6,235 nt of DNA from an uncultured Xanthobacteraceae bacterium (GTDB taxonomy: Bacteria; Pseudomonadota; Alphaproteobacteria; Rhizobiales; Xanthobacteraceae): contig CATPBC010000289.1 of the NCBI GenBank assembly GCA_955652195.1, positions 1 through 6,235 of the forward strand, given 5' to 3'. How positions within the stretch are numbered: position 1 is the stretch's first letter; each line of letters opens with the position of its first letter. Below the pieces are notes generated by a model. It had not been told where the DNA came from and did no database searches. It saw only the letters and a program-made list of their open reading frames with translations. The position numbers and the translations under genes are program-made. This document shows positions 1-6,083 of the stretch, piece after piece.

Positions 1-69
1 ATATTGCTGTCCCCATCCGGCGCCGAATGTTTCCGTCGGCCATTCTTGATAACCGATTCTATGACGCAA

Positions 70-96
70 CGAGGGCGGCATTTTGTGCCGCCCTCG
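70..96 (-). terminator. Strong hairpin downstream of the GlcG-like gene, probable terminator without a clear U-tract
   Basis: A perfect inverted repeat has 11-bp arms (70-80 and 86-96, core gagggcggca / tgccgccctc) around a 5-nt loop. It begins 43 nt past the stop of the minus-strand GlcG-like gene, the usual place for a transcription terminator. On the minus strand the stem is followed by ttgcgtcat, not a T-run, and no T-run follows on the plus strand either. It may be a weak or Rho-assisted terminator, or a 3'-end stabilising hairpin. The hairpin itself is certain; its function is inferred. Confidence 0.55.
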
Positions 97-138
97 CCTA
101 ATTGGCCTTGACCTGCGACGCGAAATACCGCGCCGACG

Positions 139-690
139 CTACTTGTTGATTGTGCCGGCAGCGGCGCTGCAAACAACCTCGTCCTGCGAACCAGTGCCGC
201 CCGAGCAGCCGAGCGCCCCGATGATTTTGCCGCCCTCGATCAATGGAATGCCGCCGCGCGAGGCGATTACATCGTCCAGCGTCAAAATGTAGTTGAAGCC
301 GAACTTCTGCACCGCATCTTCGAACGCATGCGTCGGGCGGCGATAGCGAGCGGCCGTCCGGGCCTTGTGCTGGGAAATCGCGATCGAGGCAAGTTGCGCC
401 CCGTCCATGCGCGCGAATGTAACCAGATCGCCGTTGGGATCGACTACGGTAATGTTCAATGCCCAGCCGCGCTTGTTGGCTTCGGCGACCGCCGCCTGAA
501 TCGCCGCTTGCGCCCGCTCCAACGTGATTGGCGTCCCGTACGGGGTCGCAAACGGCATTTTGTCGGGAACGGCATTTAGATCGGGTGCTGCAGGCGCGGC
601 AGCCGGCGCTGGCTGCTGCTGGGCATAGGCGGCGCCGGCCGCGAGCACGCCGGCAGCGAGCGCAATTGCTGTGAACATACGCAACGTCAT
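139..690 (-). CDS. Exported GlcG/HbpS-family heme-binding-like protein
   Basis: This 183 aa protein has a Sec-type signal peptide (residues 1-23, cleavage expected after AYA), an Ala/Pro/Gln-rich linker (24-37) and a GlcG/HbpS domain (about 53-181). Family hallmarks are VVDPNGDLVTFARMDGA (82-98), the S-x-x-K-A-x-T-A helix (106-113), and a C-terminal SRGGIPL...GxxIGALGCSGGTGSQDE block (144-171). Family members include HbpS, a heme-sensing protein, and GlcG, encoded with glycolate oxidase genes; for most members the biochemical role is unknown. They often sit beside oxidoreductase or catabolic genes, as here. The start at 690 is preferred over an in-frame ATG at 738 because AAGGGAGGG lies 6 nt upstream (697-705) and the signal peptide then begins at the N-terminus. 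Cys162 and Cys174 could form a disulfide if the protein is periplasmic. It appears to be transcribed separately from the genes to its right, because a terminator lies between. The family call is secure; the ligand and function are not known. Confidence 0.93.
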   Translation of the reverse strand: MTLRMFTAIALAAGVLAAGAAYAQQQPAPAAAPAAPDLNAVPDKMPFATPYGTPITLERAQAAIQAAVAEANKRGWALNITVVDPNGDLVTFARMDGAQLASIAISQHKARTAARYRRPTHAFEDAVQKFGFNYILTLDDVIASRGGIPLIEGGKIIGALGCSGGTGSQDEVVCSAAAGTINK

Positions 691-696
691 GGAAGT

Positions 697-705
697 CCCT
701 CCCTT
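697..705 (-). promoter_or_regulatory. Shine-Dalgarno that fixes the GlcG-like start
   Basis: On the minus strand AAGGGAGGG is followed by a 6-nt spacer and the ATG at 690-688. No comparable site precedes the upstream in-frame ATG at 738, so the shorter 183 aa product is favoured. Confidence 0.8.
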
Positions 706-804
706 AATGGCAGCATTGCTTGCGCTGCCCATCGTCATCTTAGCATTTTCATTTCAGGGAGATACAGCCGCCCTCGTTCGGCCAGCGATGCTGGTCGCGA
801 AGCT

Positions 805-833
805 CGAGTTCGGCGCGCGAAACGTTTTGTCAA
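805..833 (-). promoter_or_regulatory. Possible sigma-70-type promoter for the GlcG-like gene
   Basis: A perfect TTGACA (833-828, minus strand) lies about 140 nt upstream of the GlcG-like start, in the only space between the upstream terminator and the gene. The -10 position at 17-nt spacing reads AACTCG (810-805), a poor match to TATAAT, so only the -35 half is convincing. The location is sensible; the assignment is tentative. Confidence 0.25.
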
Positions 834-907
834 CTATGGATGCAAAAATTTCAATTCGCAGCGACGCCACCGACGGACGGCAATCTCAATGCGCCTGCAC
901 GTCGCTC

Positions 908-954
908 AAAAAAACGAACGGCCTTAGCCCGAGGGAGAGGGACTAAGGCCGTTC
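908..954 (-). terminator. Intrinsic (Rho-independent) terminator ending the main minus-strand gene series
   Basis: A perfect 12-bp stem (gaacggccttag at 954-943, ctaaggccgttc at 927-916 on the minus strand) encloses a 15-nt loop. One base then separates it from a run of seven T (914-908). This is a canonical minus-strand terminator. There is no T-run on the plus-strand side, so it acts in one direction. It lies 231 nt below the DUF971 stop and 218 nt above the GlcG-like start, separating the two transcription units. Confidence 0.92.
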
Positions 955-1071
955 TCATGTCGGTTGGCGCCCCATCAAAATGCCCCACCCCGACACTGCC
1001 GCCATGATGCCAAGCTGAAGTTGACCGATGGTTGACGCGCCGCCCGGCGACCCTCTGCGAACCCAGTTCAC
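955..1071 (-). CDS. Possible 38 aa small hydrophobic protein (or the 3' part of an untranslated RNA)
   Basis: A GTG-started frame encodes 38 residues beginning VNWVRRGSPGGAS, then a hydrophobic stretch LGIMAAVSGWGILMG (residues 20-34) and a polar tail RQPT. This is the basic-then-hydrophobic pattern of a tiny single-pass membrane protein. Its TGA (955-957) lies directly against the terminator stem, an arrangement typical of a last gene. The same frame is open upstream to beyond 1197 but has no ATG. The sequence before the GTG (cgcggggcc) is a poor ribosome-binding site. I recognise no family. The alternatives are chance open frame in GC-rich DNA, or a small RNA or 3' UTR ending at the terminator. 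Confidence 0.3.
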   Translation of the reverse strand: MNWVRRGSPGGASTIGQLQLGIMAAVSGWGILMGRQPT

Positions 1072-1151
1072 GGCCCCGCGCCTAAGCGGATGGTAAACGT
1101 TGTCTTTAGATTGTTGTTCTGACCGATTGCGCGCTGCCCGCCATCCATTAT

Positions 1152-1164
1152 CGCGATGATCGCG
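1152..1164. repeat. 13-bp palindrome just below the DUF971 stop
   Basis: The sequence cgcgat-g-atcgcg is a perfect palindrome with 6-bp arms and one central base, 21 nt past the DUF971 stop. It could be an operator half-site pair, but it is short and GC-rich, and no T-run follows. No function can be assigned. Confidence 0.3.
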
Positions 1165-1184
1165 GCTGCAAATGCCAGGCCTTG

Positions 1185-1586
1185 TTAGTGGGTTGGCGGC
1201 GCACGGGATAGGTTCTTGGCCGCAAGATCAGCAAGATAGCGACGCCAATTGTCCTCGCGATTGCGGCCGAGCTCGAACAGATAATCCCAGCTGAAAATCC
1301 CGGTCGAGTGCATATCGTCGAAGACGAGCCGCACCGCATAATTGCCGACCGGGTGCACTTCCAAAATTTCTACATTCTGCTTTCCGCCAACGGTTCGCCG
1401 CTCGCTCGGCGAATGGCCCTGAACCTCAGCGCTGGGACTGCACACACGCAAATATTCGGCCGCAAGATCGAAAGTTTCTCCGTCGTCAAACGCCACGGTC
1501 AAAGTCTTGCGATCCTTGCGCAGGCGCAATTCCGTCGGCCAAGGATTGGCCGAGGGATTGGCGGGAGAATCGGCGGAAGAATTCAT
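1185..1586 (-). CDS. DUF971 / gamma-butyrobetaine hydroxylase-like N-terminal domain protein
   Basis: A 133 aa cytoplasmic protein with no signal peptide or membrane segment. The core domain spans about residues 16-120: WPTELRLRKD (16-25), a beta strand TLTVAFDDGETFDL (28-41), the family signature LRVCSPSAEVQGH (46-58), and VGNYAVRLVFDDMHSTGIFSWDYL (80-103, key residues G81, Y83, F89, D91, H93, G96, W100, Y102, L103), ending with WRRYL (114-118). The fold is the N-terminal domain of gamma-butyrobetaine hydroxylase, and it also occurs at the C-terminus of plant HCF101, an Mrp/ApbC-type Fe-S carrier. Solo bacterial copies are common but not characterised. The ATG has AAGG only 3 nt upstream (1593-1590), somewhat close. 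The gene starts 65 nt after the binding protein, so it may be cotranscribed with the catabolic genes, although its role may be general (for example Fe-S cluster related) and unconnected. Confidence 0.92.
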   Translation of the reverse strand: MNSSADSPANPSANPWPTELRLRKDRKTLTVAFDDGETFDLAAEYLRVCSPSAEVQGHSPSERRTVGGKQNVEILEVHPVGNYAVRLVFDDMHSTGIFSWDYLFELGRNREDNWRRYLADLAAKNLSRAPPTH

Positions 1587-1651
1587 CGTCCTTCGTCGCT
1601 CAGGGAGAGGCTGCTACTTCGCCATCGGCACAGATGCGAAGCGGCATAGGA

Positions 1652-2632
1652 TTAGTCCAGCGTGATGTGGCCATCGTCGATGACCTTTTTCCATTTCTCG
1701 TATTCGGATTTGGTGAAGGCGGCGCCCTCGGCGAGCGCCGTGCCGCGCGGCGTCAGGCCGAAAGTCGCGAATGAGGCCTTAAGCTGCTCATCCTTGAGCG
1801 CTTTGGCGATGCCAGCATTGAGCTTAGCAAGCACTTCGGGCGGCACCGTAGCCGGCGTATAGACGCCGAGCCAGAGATCGACGACGTAGCCAGGGAGTCC
1901 CGCCTCTGAGACGGTCGGCAGATCCGGATAGACCGGCGAGCGCTCGCTTCCGGTGGTAGCGAGCGCGATGACGCTGCCCTTACTGGTGAATGGCAGCGCG
2001 CCGGCAATGCTAGAAAACAGCATTTGTACTTTGCCGCCGACCAGATCGACGTAAGACGGGCCGACGCCCTTATAGGGCACATGCACAGCGTCGATGCCAC
2101 TGCGCAGCGCCCACATGGCGGCGGCAAGGTGCGGTGTCGTACCGACGCCGGCGGAGGCATAGTTGAGTTTGCCGGGATTGGCTTTGCCATAGGCGACGAG
2201 TTCGGCATAGGTCTTGATGCCAAGTTGCGGCGCAACCACGAGAACTTCGGGAGAGGAATTGACGACCGAAACCGTCACCAGGTCCTTGAAAATGTCGTAC
2301 GGCATGGACTTCTGCAGCGTCGGATTGATGACGATTGCAGGATCCATGATCACCAGATCGTAGCCGTCCGGCGCCGAACGTGCGACGTATTCGACCCCGA
2401 CGATGCCGCCCGCGCCAGGACGGTTTTCCGCCACGACCGGCTGTCCCAGAACATCACCGAGCTTTTGCGCCAGCACGCGGCCGGCAAAATCGACGATGCC
2501 GCCCGGTGCATAGGGCATGATCAAGTGGATAGGCCGCGACGGAAAGGGTGTCTCGGCGCGCGCGGGCGCAGCAAGCGGCAACAGCAATGTGGCCCACAGC
2601 AGCAGGCGCAACGCACATTTCAACCGAGTCAT
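1652..2632 (-). CDS. Bug/TctC-family tripartite tricarboxylate transporter substrate-binding protein
   Basis: A 326 aa periplasmic binding protein of normal family length. The signal peptide covers residues 1-26 (basic start, Leu-rich core, cleavage expected after APARA). Family motifs in order: FPSRPIHLIMPYAPGGIVDF (30-49), ENRPGAGGIVG (69-79), GYDLV (90-94), NYASAGVGTTPHLA (157-170), VPYKGVGPSYVDLVGG (185-200) and LPTVSEAGLPGY (238-249). Bug proteins bind small organic acids or amides in the periplasm and may deliver them to TctAB permeases; most are orphans, as here, with no tctA or tctB in the window. GGAGAAG (2642-2636) precedes the ATG at normal spacing. The gene follows the molybdopterin subunit by 57 nt on the same strand, so its ligand may be the substrate of that enzyme. 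The family is certain; the ligand is unknown. Confidence 0.95.
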   Translation of the reverse strand: MTRLKCALRLLLWATLLLPLAAPARAETPFPSRPIHLIMPYAPGGIVDFAGRVLAQKLGDVLGQPVVAENRPGAGGIVGVEYVARSAPDGYDLVIMDPAIVINPTLQKSMPYDIFKDLVTVSVVNSSPEVLVVAPQLGIKTYAELVAYGKANPGKLNYASAGVGTTPHLAAAMWALRSGIDAVHVPYKGVGPSYVDLVGGKVQMLFSSIAGALPFTSKGSVIALATTGSERSPVYPDLPTVSEAGLPGYVVDLWLGVYTPATVPPEVLAKLNAGIAKALKDEQLKASFATFGLTPRGTALAEGAAFTKSEYEKWKKVIDDGHITLD

Positions 2633-2635
2633 TAG

Positions 2636-2642
2636 CTTCTCC
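2636..2642 (-). promoter_or_regulatory. Shine-Dalgarno of the Bug/TctC gene
   Basis: GGAGAAG on the minus strand lies just upstream of the ATG at 2632-2630, with 6 nt between GGAG and the start codon. It supports the chosen start, which also gives a complete signal peptide. Confidence 0.75.
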
Positions 2643-2688
2643 TCACGCGGAAGCGAGTTTGCTCTCCCAGATGGAAAGCGTCAAAAGT

Positions 2689-5019
2689 TTATCCTGTCGC
2701 ACCTTTTGATCCGATCCTGGCGTTGCGGATCAGCTCGACAAGCCTGGGCGGCGTGATCGGCATCTGCGCGATCCGCACATCGAACGGCGAAAGCGCGTCC
2801 TCGATCGCCGATGCGATCGCCGCGGCGGCCGGAATGACACCGACTTCGCCGACGCCTTTGACGCCGAGTGGATTATGCGGCGACGGCGATTCCTTATAGA
2901 GCGTTTCCAGTTTCGGTATGTCCCTCGCGCCCGGTATAAGATAATCGGCAAAGGTCGTGGTGATGGGCTGACCGGCCTCGTCATAGCCCATCCATTCAAA
3001 CATTGCATTGCCGATGCCGTGCGCGATGCCGCCGTGGACCTGGCCTTCGACGATCATCGGATTGATGCGGCGGCCGGTATCTTGCATCGCGACATACCGC
3101 AAAATGCGCACGCCGCCGGTTTCAATGTCAACTTCCACTTCAACGACATGGCAAGCGTTGGAATAAGCCAGCTGATCGACGCGAAAGGTCGCGCTGGCTT
3201 CTAGTCCCGGCTCGATGTCCTTGGGAAAAGGATAACCCGGCGCGCCCTTAAGCACGCGCGCCAATTCGCCAAGCTTGACCGCAAGCTGCGGCGCACCGAC
3301 GACGCGGACTTCGCCGTTGACGATTTCAAGGTCCTCTTCCGCCGCTTCCAGCATGTGGCTAGCGAGCTTGCGCGCTTTGTCAGCGACGGCGCCCGCCGCA
3401 ATCTTCACCGACGAGCCGGCCGTGACTGTCTGCCGGCTGGCAAAGCCGCCGAGGCCGAGCGGCGCCGCTGCGGTGTCGCCGGCAATTACGGTGACATCCT
3501 GCGCGCGCACTCCGAATGCGTCGGCGCAGATCTGCGCCAACGCGGTGCAAAGCCCCTGCCCCATTGGCGCAGCGCCGGTCGATACGGTGATCTGGCCTGT
3601 CGGCAACACCCGGACATTGCCGAATTCGAAAGGCCCGCGCCCGGTGCCCTTCATGCCGTGCGCCAAGCCGATGCCAAGATAGCGGCCTTCGGCGCGCGCG
3701 GCGGCTTGACGGTGCGGAAAGTCCTGCCACTGCGCGGCGCGGAGAATTTCAGCCTGGCAGCCGGGATAATCGCCACTGTCATATTGCACCTGCTCGCCGG
3801 AACGGGCCTTCAGCGGTTTTAAATACGGCATCTTCTCCGCGGGGATGAGATTGCGGCGGCGCAATTCGGCGCGATCGAGCTTGAGCGTTCGCGCCAATCC
3901 ATCCATCAGGCGTTCCATCGCGAAGGCGGCTTGCGGGTAGCCGGCGCCGCGCACCGACGAAACCGGCGCTTTGTTGGTGTGTACCGCGGCCACTTCAATC
4001 GCCAGCGCCGGCACAATATACGGGCCGGTGAGCGTGGTCGCAGAATTGTACGGAATGTTCACGTCTTGCAGCGCATAGGCGCCGATATCGTGAATAAGCC
4101 GGCCGCGCACGCCGCGCACACGCCCGTCGCCGTCACCGGCAAGCTCGATCGACCAGTACTGGTCGCGCTCCTGCGCCGCATTGGTAAAATGTTCGCGGCG
4201 ATCCTCGATCCATTTGATCGAGCGACGGAGCAGCATCGCGGCGGCAACCACCGCGACGTCCTCGGGATAGACGCACAGCTTCGGCCCAAAACCGCCGCCG
4301 ACATCGGGAACGGCCACGCGAAGCCGGCTCTCGTCGAGCGCGATATAGTCGGCGAAAGCGGTGCCAAGATCATGCGGCTTCTGCGTCGAAGCCCAAACGA
4401 CCGTCTCGCGATCAAAGATCTCAGCAAGAATGCCGCGGCCTTCCATGGAATGGCCGGCGCCGCGATGAACCCACAGCTCATCGCGCACGATATGCGCGGC
4501 TTTCGCGAAGGCCGCTTCGATGTCGCCATAGCCGACCGTGTAGGAGATGACCCGGTTCGAGGCGAGTTCGCGGCGTACTGGCGGCGCGCGTTCGTTGCGG
4601 CAATCGATTGCCGGCGCGATCACCTCGTAATCGACCTCAACCAGCGCGGCTGCGTCTTCGGCGACATAGCGGTCGCCGGCCACCACAATGGCTACCGGCT
4701 CGCCAACAAAGGAGACTTCACCATCGGCGAGCGCGAACGGCCAACTCTGGCGAAGATTGGTGCCGGAATTGGAGACGCGGTTCATGCGGCGTTGCTTCAG
4801 TACGCCGGCGAGATCATCGAGCGTGAGCACCGCGACGACACCCGGCACTGCGCGTGCTGCGCTGATGTCGATGCCACGGATCAAGGCGTGAGGGTGCGGA
4901 CTGCGCACGAAAGCGGCGACCGCAACGCCCGCTGCAGGAAAATCATCGACAAAGCGCCCCTTGCCCGTCACCAGCGCATGGTCTTCCAGGCGGAGAACGC
5001 GGGCTCCGATCGCGCTCAC
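2689..5019 (-). CDS. Xanthine/CO dehydrogenase-family molybdopterin-binding large subunit (CoxL-like, not form I)
   Basis: A full-length 776 aa catalytic subunit of a molybdenum hydroxylase. The N-terminal aldehyde oxidase a/b hammerhead domain (about 1-135) opens with IGARVLRLEDHALVTGKG (4-21) and includes VGEPVA (105-110). The molybdopterin-binding domain follows with WASTQKPH (209-216), VGGGFGPK (240-247), RGAGYPQAAFAMER (357-370), GAAPMGQGLCTA (482-493), INPMIVEGQVHGGIAHGIG (652-670) and GVGEVGVIPA (722-731). Glu725 matches the catalytic base. Form I CO dehydrogenase has AYRCSFR with an active-site Cys; the equivalent here is SVRGAGY with Gly358, so CO oxidation is unlikely and oxidation of an organic or heterocyclic compound is expected. 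No signal peptide is present, so it is probably cytoplasmic. The GTG start overlaps the preceding stop by 4 nt and lacks a clear Shine-Dalgarno, suggesting translational coupling. The [2Fe-2S] and FAD partner subunits are not in the window. Confidence 0.95.
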   Translation of the reverse strand: MSAIGARVLRLEDHALVTGKGRFVDDFPAAGVAVAAFVRSPHPHALIRGIDISAARAVPGVVAVLTLDDLAGVLKQRRMNRVSNSGTNLRQSWPFALADGEVSFVGEPVAIVVAGDRYVAEDAAALVEVDYEVIAPAIDCRNERAPPVRRELASNRVISYTVGYGDIEAAFAKAAHIVRDELWVHRGAGHSMEGRGILAEIFDRETVVWASTQKPHDLGTAFADYIALDESRLRVAVPDVGGGFGPKLCVYPEDVAVVAAAMLLRRSIKWIEDRREHFTNAAQERDQYWSIELAGDGDGRVRGVRGRLIHDIGAYALQDVNIPYNSATTLTGPYIVPALAIEVAAVHTNKAPVSSVRGAGYPQAAFAMERLMDGLARTLKLDRAELRRRNLIPAEKMPYLKPLKARSGEQVQYDSGDYPGCQAEILRAAQWQDFPHRQAAARAEGRYLGIGLAHGMKGTGRGPFEFGNVRVLPTGQITVSTGAAPMGQGLCTALAQICADAFGVRAQDVTVIAGDTAAAPLGLGGFASRQTVTAGSSVKIAAGAVADKARKLASHMLEAAEEDLEIVNGEVRVVGAPQLAVKLGELARVLKGAPGYPFPKDIEPGLEASATFRVDQLAYSNACHVVEVEVDIETGGVRILRYVAMQDTGRRINPMIVEGQVHGGIAHGIGNAMFEWMGYDEAGQPITTTFADYLIPGARDIPKLETLYKESPSPHNPLGVKGVGEVGVIPAAAAIASAIEDALSPFDVRIAQMPITPPRLVELIRNARIGSKGATG
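5016..5019 (-). promoter_or_regulatory. GTGA stop/start overlap (translational coupling)
   Basis: On the minus strand the bases GTGA contain the GTG start of the molybdopterin subunit (5019-5017) and the TGA stop of the binding protein (5018-5016). No good Shine-Dalgarno precedes the GTG. Reinitiation by terminating ribosomes is the likely mode of translation, tying the amounts of the two proteins together. Confidence 0.75.
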
Positions 5020-6068
5020 TGGCCGGCGCTCGATATCGCTTTGGCCGCGCGCGCGAGGACATCTTTGGGCGTGGCGTAGACTTCGGCAAGCAGGGCGTCG
5101 ATCGTTGACGCGGTCACAGGATGGATTTCGAAGTTGAGCTTCTGCGCCTCACCAAGGAAACCGGCGTCACGCATGGTGGCATCGAAAGCCGCGATCAATG
5201 CCGTCTTGCGGTCTGCCGGAATATCGGGCGGCGCAGCAAAGGGCCGCGCCATGGCTTGGCTCGCCAACAGTAGTTTAATGATCTGCAGCTGTTCCGGGTT
5301 CTTCACCAGATCGGTCGCCAACGGCACCGCGGCAATCTCCGGTTCTTTCTTGAGCGCCGCTTGCACGATGATATTCGCCGAATGGCTTGTCAGCCATTCC
5401 GCGTGACGGGTCTTGATCGTGCTCCATGACAAGCCGCATAGACCGTCGACTTCGCCGCGCTCCATCGCCAACACGACGTCATTGGTTCCCGGATAGCCGC
5501 TGACAAGCTGCACCTTGGCGCCGAAGACATTTTTATAGAGCAGCGCCCAAATGTCGGGATCGGCATCCGCGCCCAAGCCGCCGAGCTTGGAGGGTTTGCT
5601 GAGAAAGTCGTCCCATGTCTTGATCGGAGAAGAATTCCACGTGACGCAGGTGGTATCGTCGTCAGTGACGCTGCCGAGCCAAGTGAACTTTCGGCTATCG
5701 AATTCAGCTTGGCCGAGCAGCGGGGCTACTCCCATGCTGCGTGAAAAAATGCCCAGCACCGCGCCGTCTTTCGGCGCCACGGAAAACATGTAATTGGCGG
5801 CGCGCAAGCTGCCGGCGCCGGTCATTTGCTGCGGCACGATCGAAGGCTCGCCCGGAATGTGCTTGCCGATATAGCGCGCCACTAGCCGCGCATAGGCATC
5901 ATAGCCGCCGCCGACGCTGTAGCCGATGATCAGCGAGATGCTGCGATTCTTGTAAAAGTCGGCGACACTGTCCGCCGCGGCCGCGGCCGTGAACGCGGCG
6001 AGCGCCGCGAATATCAGGAGCGATTTTCGGCCAAAGCAACACGCCTGCATGGTTTGCGGGTCCCTCAT
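5016..6068 (-). CDS. Bug/TctC-like exported binding protein, divergent subgroup
   Basis: An exported protein of 350 aa from the ATG at 6068; a GTG at 6083 would give 355 aa and an ATG at 6050 would give 344. Numbered from the 6083 start, a signal peptide has basic FGRK (17-20), a hydrophobic core LLIFAALAAFTAAAAA and likely cleavage after Ala37. The mature part starts DSVADFYKNRSISLIIGYS, then GGGYDAYAR (58-66), MTGAGSLRAANYM (87-99) and PKDGAVLGIFSR (104-115). This is the subgroup with FYK and GYSVGGGYDAYAR in place of the classic Bug PFxPGG motif. The start is uncertain. The GTG abuts the amidase TAG with no gap, favouring coupling. The 6068 ATG has GGTGAG close by, and the 6050 ATG has GAGGGA about 10 nt upstream. 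The end overlaps the molybdopterin subunit start as GTGA, so the two are very likely cotranscribed. The ligand is unknown. Confidence 0.92.
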   Translation of the reverse strand: MRDPQTMQACCFGRKSLLIFAALAAFTAAAAADSVADFYKNRSISLIIGYSVGGGYDAYARLVARYIGKHIPGEPSIVPQQMTGAGSLRAANYMFSVAPKDGAVLGIFSRSMGVAPLLGQAEFDSRKFTWLGSVTDDDTTCVTWNSSPIKTWDDFLSKPSKLGGLGADADPDIWALLYKNVFGAKVQLVSGYPGTNDVVLAMERGEVDGLCGLSWSTIKTRHAEWLTSHSANIIVQAALKKEPEIAAVPLATDLVKNPEQLQIIKLLLASQAMARPFAAPPDIPADRKTALIAAFDATMRDAGFLGEAQKLNFEIHPVTASTIDALLAEVYATPKDVLARAAKAISSAGQ

Positions 6069-6083
6069 CGTCTCACCAATCAC

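Larger units (their letters stand above)
691..1184. other. Roughly 490-nt stretch without a confident gene
   Basis: Going down the minus strand from the DUF971 stop at 1185, this stretch holds a 13-bp palindrome (1164-1152), a possible 38-codon ORF (1071-955), an intrinsic terminator (954-908), then a leader of about 215 nt for the GlcG-like gene. The leader contains a TTGACA box and a small near-palindrome, gccagc-gat-gctggt (781-795). I see no tRNA-like fold or riboswitch that I can name here. A longer plus-strand ORF (671-946) reads back across the signal-peptide end of the GlcG-like gene and through the terminator stem, and looks like a shadow. Confidence 0.6.

Noticed and set aside
1..69. 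Possible end of a plus-strand gene or start of a minus-strand gene at the left edge
   Set aside because: Open frames exist in both directions, but none shows a recognisable motif or good ribosome-binding site, and the piece is too short to judge.
139..738. Longer 199 aa version of the GlcG-like protein starting at 738
   Set aside because: It would place 16 polar residues before the signal peptide and lacks a Shine-Dalgarno, whereas the 690 start has AAGGGAGGG at ideal spacing.
671..946. 91-codon plus-strand frame across the GlcG-like leader
   Set aside because: It overlaps the signal-peptide end and Shine-Dalgarno of the GlcG-like gene and runs through the terminator stem; no conserved features, and no independent reason to prefer it.
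1148..1339. 63-codon minus-strand frame overlapping the DUF971 gene
   Set aside because: Out-of-frame with the clear DUF971 reading; low-complexity Ser/Arg content and no ribosome-binding site.
1617..1640. Weak inverted repeat cttcgc / gcgaag between the Bug and DUF971 genes
   Set aside because: Only 6-bp arms with a 13-nt loop and no T-run; too weak to call a terminator.
1753..2235. 160-codon minus-strand frame inside the Bug/TctC gene
   Set aside because: Ser/Arg/Pro-rich out-of-frame reading of the same strand as the real gene.
2024..2635. 203-codon plus-strand frame opposite the Bug/TctC gene
   Set aside because: Shadow of the real minus-strand gene; no domain pattern, composition rich in Arg, His and Asp.
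2689..5019. Assignment as aerobic CO dehydrogenase CoxL
   Set aside because: The form I AYRCSFR motif with its active-site Cys is absent; the position reads SVRGAGY.
3931..5079. 382-codon open frame on the plus strand, antisense to the molybdopterin subunit
   Set aside because: It is Arg/His/Ala-rich with no recognisable motifs, and it mirrors a strand with unmistakable family motifs. Long antisense frames are expected in GC-rich coding DNA.
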